Made by a program: the position numbers and the translations under genes
Shown: positions 59,451 through 64,000 of the stretch, one piece after another
Layout: every line of letters begins with the position of its first letter
How positions within the stretch are numbered: the stretch's first letter is position 1
Notes under the pieces: generated by a model
Seen by the model: the letters and a program-made list of their open reading frames with translations, nothing else
Database searches by the model: none
What the model was told of the DNA's origin: nothing
NCBI RefSeq assembly: GCF_014633365.1
Contig: NC_068338.1
Coordinates: 52,959,716 to 53,023,715 of the forward strand
Source: Diospyros lotus
Taxonomy: Eukaryota > Streptophyta > Magnoliopsida > Ericales > Ebenaceae
Reading direction: 5' to 3'
DNA length: 64,000 nt

Positions 59451-60290
59451 TGTCACACTCTGCCCCCTGGACGCTGGTTACCCCAGTTGGACCATTTACA
59501 CTTGATCCTCTCTTTCCAGCATGATGCCCAGTCTGGCTATTAAAACATTGATTGCAATACAAGTTGGCATTGGCAAAAGCCACACCTTTGAAGAATTCCT
59601 AGAGACCAAACTAGTGCCCACAGCCTGCCCAGTAAGAATAGGCAATCAAAATCTATTAGTAGATCTGGTACCACTAGGATTTATTGATTTTGACATCGTC
59701 AAGGGAATGGACACCCTAGGAGCATACCATGCTACCTCGCATTGCCATAAGACCCTATTTTATTTGAGGGTTCTGGAATTCCCATGATATACTTTGGTGG
59801 ACCCAGGACCCCAAGATGTTTACATCAGTTATAAGGATGAAAGATTGTGAAGGAATGGTTGTCAAGAAGTACTAGGCTTGTGTTGTTTGCACCACTAAAT
59901 AACCACCCTTGAGTTGGGTAAACTGAAGTAGTCAGGAAACTTGTGAACATATTCCCTGAAGAGTTACCAAGAGTGTGATCCTAGACAGAATTGGAGCTTA
60001 CTATTGATCCCCTGCTAGGAATCTCACCCATATCTATAGGACCCTATAAGATGGATTCAATAGAATTGAGAGAACTCCAGGAGCAGCTTCAAGAGTTGTT
60101 GGGCAAGAGATTAATCAGACCAAGTGTATGTCCATAGGGAGACTAGTCATCTGTGAGGAGGAATGATGGGAACATGAGAATGTGTGGATTATAGGTAAAG
60201 AAAAGGGTGACATTAAAGAACAAACACCGCTTGGCTAGACTAAATGAACTATTTGATCAGCTACAGGGATCAAAAAGAGTAAAGTCTGAC
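59450..60290 (+). mobile_element. Ty3/gypsy fragment: protease to start of RT
   Basis: A frame at 59521-59787 ends like the retropepsin-linker of Ty3 elements (LVDLVPLGFIDFDIVKGMD, TLGAYHA, where GMDWL is usual). After 59930, shifted frames give the pre-RT signature FPEELP, IDPLLGISPISIGPYKM and ELRELQEQLQELLGKRLIRP, then LKNKHRLARLNELFDQLQGS near 60210-60270. Stops interrupt it, and no LTRs were found. Confidence 0.82.
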
Positions 60291-60695
60291 ATTTTTGCAG
60301 TATCTTTGTTAATAAATCAAAACACCAGATAAGAAATCGAGATAAAAAAGAACAGACATCACAAAATAAAAAGGCACTCAGGAAGAGAGGTTATTATGAC
60401 CTTAGTATTTATTAAAAAGAATGCAAGCATCAAATGCTCATGCAATGAGTTCTTCAGCCATAATTGAACTAGAGTACAATTTTTAAGCCTGCATATTCAA
60501 GAAAACAATGTTTTAAGTACCACTATCGTGCAATGTCAGATTTTATGCAATTTGACCTTTTAAGCCCAGCTGTCGCAAGTCAATTTTTCTTTTTCATATT
60601 TTTGGATGTCTTAGTTGTGGAGGGTTATTATCACACAGAAGAATTTTCACAGATCACATTTGATAAAAGATCAATTACAACACTGAAGGAACTTA
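60291..60695 (-). other. 3' flank/UTR of the minus-strand gene
   Basis: A 0.4-kb stretch between the gypsy fragment and the stop codon of the next gene. Nothing else was recognised. Confidence 0.4.
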
Positions 60696-62638
60696 CTATC
60701 TTCTGAAAGTTGATGCAACCCCGGTTGTCCTGTCAAATGGAAAATGAAAAGATGCTTATAAGTTCAAATTGAACCATATGACAAAAATAAAAATCTCAAT
60801 TCACAGAATATTAGTGCAACAGATGCCTAGAATGTATTGATCAATACCTGCCCTGTTGTTTTCCAACAAAATTAGCACCAGACCTCCCATAAGCTGAAAC
60901 CTTGTTTACAGAGCTTTCCAAACCTGACATGCCAGAATTTGTTCCATTTCCAACTCCTGTAAGTGCAGATGTTTGGGCAGGCCTACTTTCATGGCCATTC
61001 AATTCCATTGACGGGGCTCTCCTCAGACGGTGAGGTTGTGCCATAGGAGTAACAGCAACAGAGGGCAACAACAATGAGTGAGGAGAGGATGCTGTTTTGG
61101 CAGCTGCTGCCACTTTAGCAACAGCTGCTGTAGCTGCTATGATTTCTTGTGCGCCCTCTCGAAGTTGTATATAGTCCCCTTCAATTAGAAATAACTGAAA
61201 AGGCAAAATGAAGGTCTCTAGTGTAGCATACATACATGACAAACCAAAAATAAATGATTGCATAAATGGGACAGCATATCTCAGAGGATCTTGAGACTTA
61301 CTTCAGGATGACCAGCCACAAATTCATCAAGCTTTCCATATCTCCTCTTGTAATCATGCCAATGTAGTGGTGTAAGCATTTTACCAAGCCTATTTGGAAG
61401 CTGTGCTTAAGAGAAACAATATTAATTTGGTCAAACCAAAATGTGAAATGGCAAGAGATAACATATCAGGTGAATTTTCACTTACTGTAGAGCTAATCCT
61501 GATTCTACCACCAGGTCCAGGAGGAATTGTGCGAGCAATGCAAGCTAATAATGATCTTTCATCAAGAAGAGAAATCTCTGAGGTCTTTCCACCTGTGTGA
61601 GTGTTCTTCTGTCCAGAGGCCAAAAATGCTTCAGAAGTAACAGTACCGGCAGTATTGTTCATTGTGGTCTCACTGAAATTTGCATGACTATTCGGAGTTT
61701 CAGATGATGGTACACTGGCAGCAGAACTTGCTTGTTCTGTAGTAAATCCTTCACCATCCAGTCCATGACTGGTCAAAGGAGTAACAGTGTTCTCCTGTGC
61801 AGTTAGAATTTAAGACATGTTGAGTGTCTGACCATGAATGGATATACCACAATAGATCTACACAAAAACAGATATAACCACGATTTTGGAGAAATAGTAT
61901 ACAAAAAAAAAAAAGATCAGAAACACAGACCATTGCCTCGCTATTCTGTGGAACAGGGTCTAATCTTAGATCACGAAACTGGGAAGAAACATGTTGCAAG
62001 TTCTGTTGAGGTTGTGAAGCTCCAAGGTAACTTTTATCAACCTGCTAAAAAACATGACAAGAAATTTCAGGTCATTGATACTATAAAACAAATGAAAATA
62101 AAGACTGCATGTGTTAAACAGCGCATTTGGTCAACAAACCTGTCCTTCCTCAGCTGAAGTGGGAATCACATTATCATGTTCTGTTCCTTTGTTGGTTCGA
62201 TCATCTAAATAGTCTGGATGAATTGCTTTCCCATTTGCAGATACTTCATAATCATAACTAGAATCTGATCTCAACAGATTCGGTTCAGTTTGTGATTGAG
62301 GATGTAGGTCATGAGTTGATACCTGCGAACCCTCTGACACAGCCTGCAGAAAAGATAGTAACACCCTAAGTTATGATCCAAACAAAAGATGACAATAAGG
62401 AAACAAAAAGGTTTTCTTTAGCTTGCACCTGTTGGATCTGCCAATGTTGAAGAGACGAAATTGCTGGAACTGAATGAAAATGGCCAACAGGAGATTGATT
62501 GACAGTGGGTACAGAGTGGGGAACTGTCTGCTGATGCATAAGCAATGGATGCAGAGCCGGAACCTGTCCAGATGGAAGGTAGGCAGGCATCCCAAGTAGG
62601 GATGATGGAGCAATTGGAACACCATGAACATGATCAAC
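60696..62638 (-). CDS. conserved plant protein, DUF7725-like (last 7 exons, 437 aa; 5' part outside window)
   Basis: Exons: 62638-62429, 62343-62140, 62041-61931, 61794-61486, 61400-61302, 61194-60848, 60729-60696, ending in TAG. All junctions are GT-AG and frame is kept (phase 0 except the last). A Pro/Gln-rich then Ser/Thr-rich region is followed by the conserved core: SLLACIARTIPPGPGGRIRI, LPNRLGKMLTPLHWHDYKRR, YGKLDEFVAGHPE and LFLIEGDYIQLREGAQEIIA. Next come an Ala-rich helix and a tail with GRSGANFVGKQQGR. I recall this core from a plant-wide single-copy-like protein of unknown function (DUF7725). The core layout, helix-turn-helix-like then FLIE--YI-L, resembles winged-helix or LOTUS-type folds, which is inference. 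Upstream exons must lie beyond 64000. Confidence 0.85.
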
Positions 62639-62866
62639 CTAGCAACCAAAGAACAAGGAAAAGCTGAATTATTAAGACAATGCACATGGTCAAGCAGCAC
62701 ACGTGCATGCAAGGCCTGAATAGGAGACAGACATACAATACCACATTTTTTTAAATAAAAAAAAAAGATAAGGGTAAGCATAACAGGATAATGACAATAT
62801 GCAACCATACTTACATAATATATACATGTAACAATAAGAAATATTCCTTATAAATAATAAAATATT

Positions 62867-63102
62867 TTATATTAAGGAAATGTTAACCACAAAATGCACT
62901 TGTTTTCAGACAAAATGCATTTATTGTATCTTGTTTTCAGCATCCAAACAGTTCTATTGGTTGATTCAATGGTTCAAAACACAATGCATTTATTATCATC
63001 CAACAAAATAGTTTGGATATTGAAAACAAGATGTAATAAATGTACCTTGTTTTCAGACAATGTGCATTTATTGGCGCTTAACCATTGCCTAGCATTACCC
63101 TT
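62867..63102. mobile_element. small MITE, about 236 bp, arms about 85 bp
   Basis: The left arm has AATGTTAACC, AAATGCAC, CTTGTTTTCAG and CATCCAAACAGTT. The right arm in reverse complement has AATGGTTAAGC, AAATGCACATTG, CATCTTGTTTTCA and ATCCAAACTATTTT. The arms almost meet at the centre, so the whole element folds back on itself. Ends near ATATTAAGG and CCCTTAATAT suggest a TA-rich target, not fixed exactly. Confidence 0.7.
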
Positions 63103-63889
63103 AATATTAATACAAAAACAGAAAGAATATGCTAATATTCCAGGCATTCTGCATTCTCTTGTATCTTGTAATCTGTTTGAAGGTGTCTAAGTAATGATAT
63201 AAACATCCCACATCAGACATGTTTTTCCGGTGTCTAAACAGATTCCTGCTATTACAAATTAATAAATAAGAAGAGAAGGTTAGGAGTGTCTGCAGTACTC
63301 TCAGGAAGTGTTGATGAGTATCCAACATGGTGCCATCCTAACAGTGTAATATACTTCTGGGGAATAGAGACAAAGATTAACATTTACTGTGCATAGCACC
63401 ATGAAACTTCAATACTAATTACATAACTACAATATCATACAAAGAGAACCCAGCCCATCTCACAACAGAACAGGTATAGAAAGCATCCACGGAGAAGCTT
63501 TAAAAAAAAGTCATGACAGGGTTGCCCCCATAACCACAACATAAGAAATTGCACCAAGAGTGCAAAGATAAGTTATACCATATAACCCCAAATAATTATA
63601 TGCCCACCACAGAATTGAAAAAGATATCTACCATTCACTCTGTCAAGGAAGAATGTTTTGCTCATAACCCCATCACAAAATACTACCTGGTGATATATTT
63701 AGATTTTAAAAAAGGATTCCATAAGCTAAATATGCCCATATATTAAAAAGTATTACCCCCACCCCCCACCCCAAAAAAAGAAAGAAAGAATGGGTCCAGA
63801 TGCTAAGTATGCCCATTGCATAAACTATGTTGTTATCATGGGAATACACGGAGTCCCCAATTATACTCCATACTAGGATGGATATGCTG

Positions 63890-64000
63890 CCACATAATAA
63901 AAGATAAAATTAGAAATGAGGCTATTTGTAATAAGATCAAAGTGACTCCTATTGAAGATAAGATGTGTGAGAAAATTCAGATGGTTTCTAGGTGGATACA
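63890..64000 (+). mobile_element. LINE fragment at the right edge
   Basis: AAAAGATAAAATTAGAAATGAGG and CTATTGAAGATAAGATGTGTG-type sequence translate to KDKIRNEA and PIEDKMCEK-like residues. The wording is close to the LINE fragment at 53.5-54.2 kb (AAAAGATAAAATTAAAAATGAGG in reverse complement). It runs off the window. Confidence 0.65.

Larger units (their letters stand above)
62639..64000 (-). other. intron or upstream region of the DUF7725-like gene
   Basis: No exon was recognised in the last 1.36 kb. It holds a MITE (62867-63102), a C-run followed by A/G-rich sequence at 63747-63789, and a LINE fragment at the edge. Because the exon at 62638 begins with a normal acceptor, this is most likely intron. 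Confidence 0.55.

Noticed and set aside
1..64000. tRNA, rRNA or CRISPR arrays
   Set aside because: No cloverleaf-like A and B box pairs, rRNA signatures or regularly spaced direct repeats were noticed by eye; a tRNAscan or Infernal run would be needed to exclude small RNA genes.

Overview
The window reads as a piece of eudicot nuclear genome. It has low GC with long AT-rich spacers, GT-AG introns from about 70 bp to almost 7 kb, plant-only gene families (GRF with QLQ and WRC domains, IQD, PAM2-RRM CID proteins, a GIF-like SSXT gene), and dense, nested transposable elements (RTE-type LINEs, Ty1/copia and Ty3/gypsy pieces, a TRIM, hAT and Tourist MITEs, a PIF/Harbinger element). Nothing bacterial, phage-like or CRISPR-like was seen.

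Layout. 0.3-8.3 kb: a decayed LINE, then the 3' part of an upstream copy of a CID-type PABP-interacting protein gene (only its last two exons are visible). 9.6-20.1 kb: the complete downstream CID copy in tandem (10 exons, 371 aa), whose 6.8-kb eighth intron has been filled by a decayed Ty3/gypsy element and a TRIM. 20-24 kb: AT-rich spacer with a fold-back element. 24.2-24.5 kb: a small N-terminal MGNC protein gene. 25.8-27.7 kb: a five-exon IQD calmodulin-binding protein gene (455 aa). 28.5-30.4 kb, minus strand: a four-exon growth-regulating factor gene (452 aa) with a miR396 site. 30.4-34.9 kb: spacer with two fold-back elements. 34.86-42.46 kb: a decayed two-ORF PIF/Harbinger element that has itself been hit by a hAT MITE, a solo LTR (carrying a Tourist-like MITE) and another MITE. 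42.9-45.1 kb, minus strand: a tiny two-exon gene for a 73-aa membrane protein. 46.1-55.9 kb: a GIF/SSXT co-activator gene that looks broken and is swollen by copia LTR pieces and a LINE. 56-60.3 kb: spacer with an odd GGGCC-rich block and a Ty3/gypsy protease-RT fragment. 60.7-62.6 kb, minus strand: the last seven exons of a conserved plant protein (DUF7725-like) running off the right edge.

How the genes relate. GRF transcription factors and GIF co-activators form one complex in plants, so an apparently intact GRF and a decayed GIF-like gene about 16 kb apart are notable, though this may be chance. The CID pair is a local tandem duplication: introns and 3' flanks still align, and each copy has gained its own insertions. 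All exon coordinates below were worked out by eye from splice signals, frame continuity and remembered family sequences. No alignment or database search was possible.
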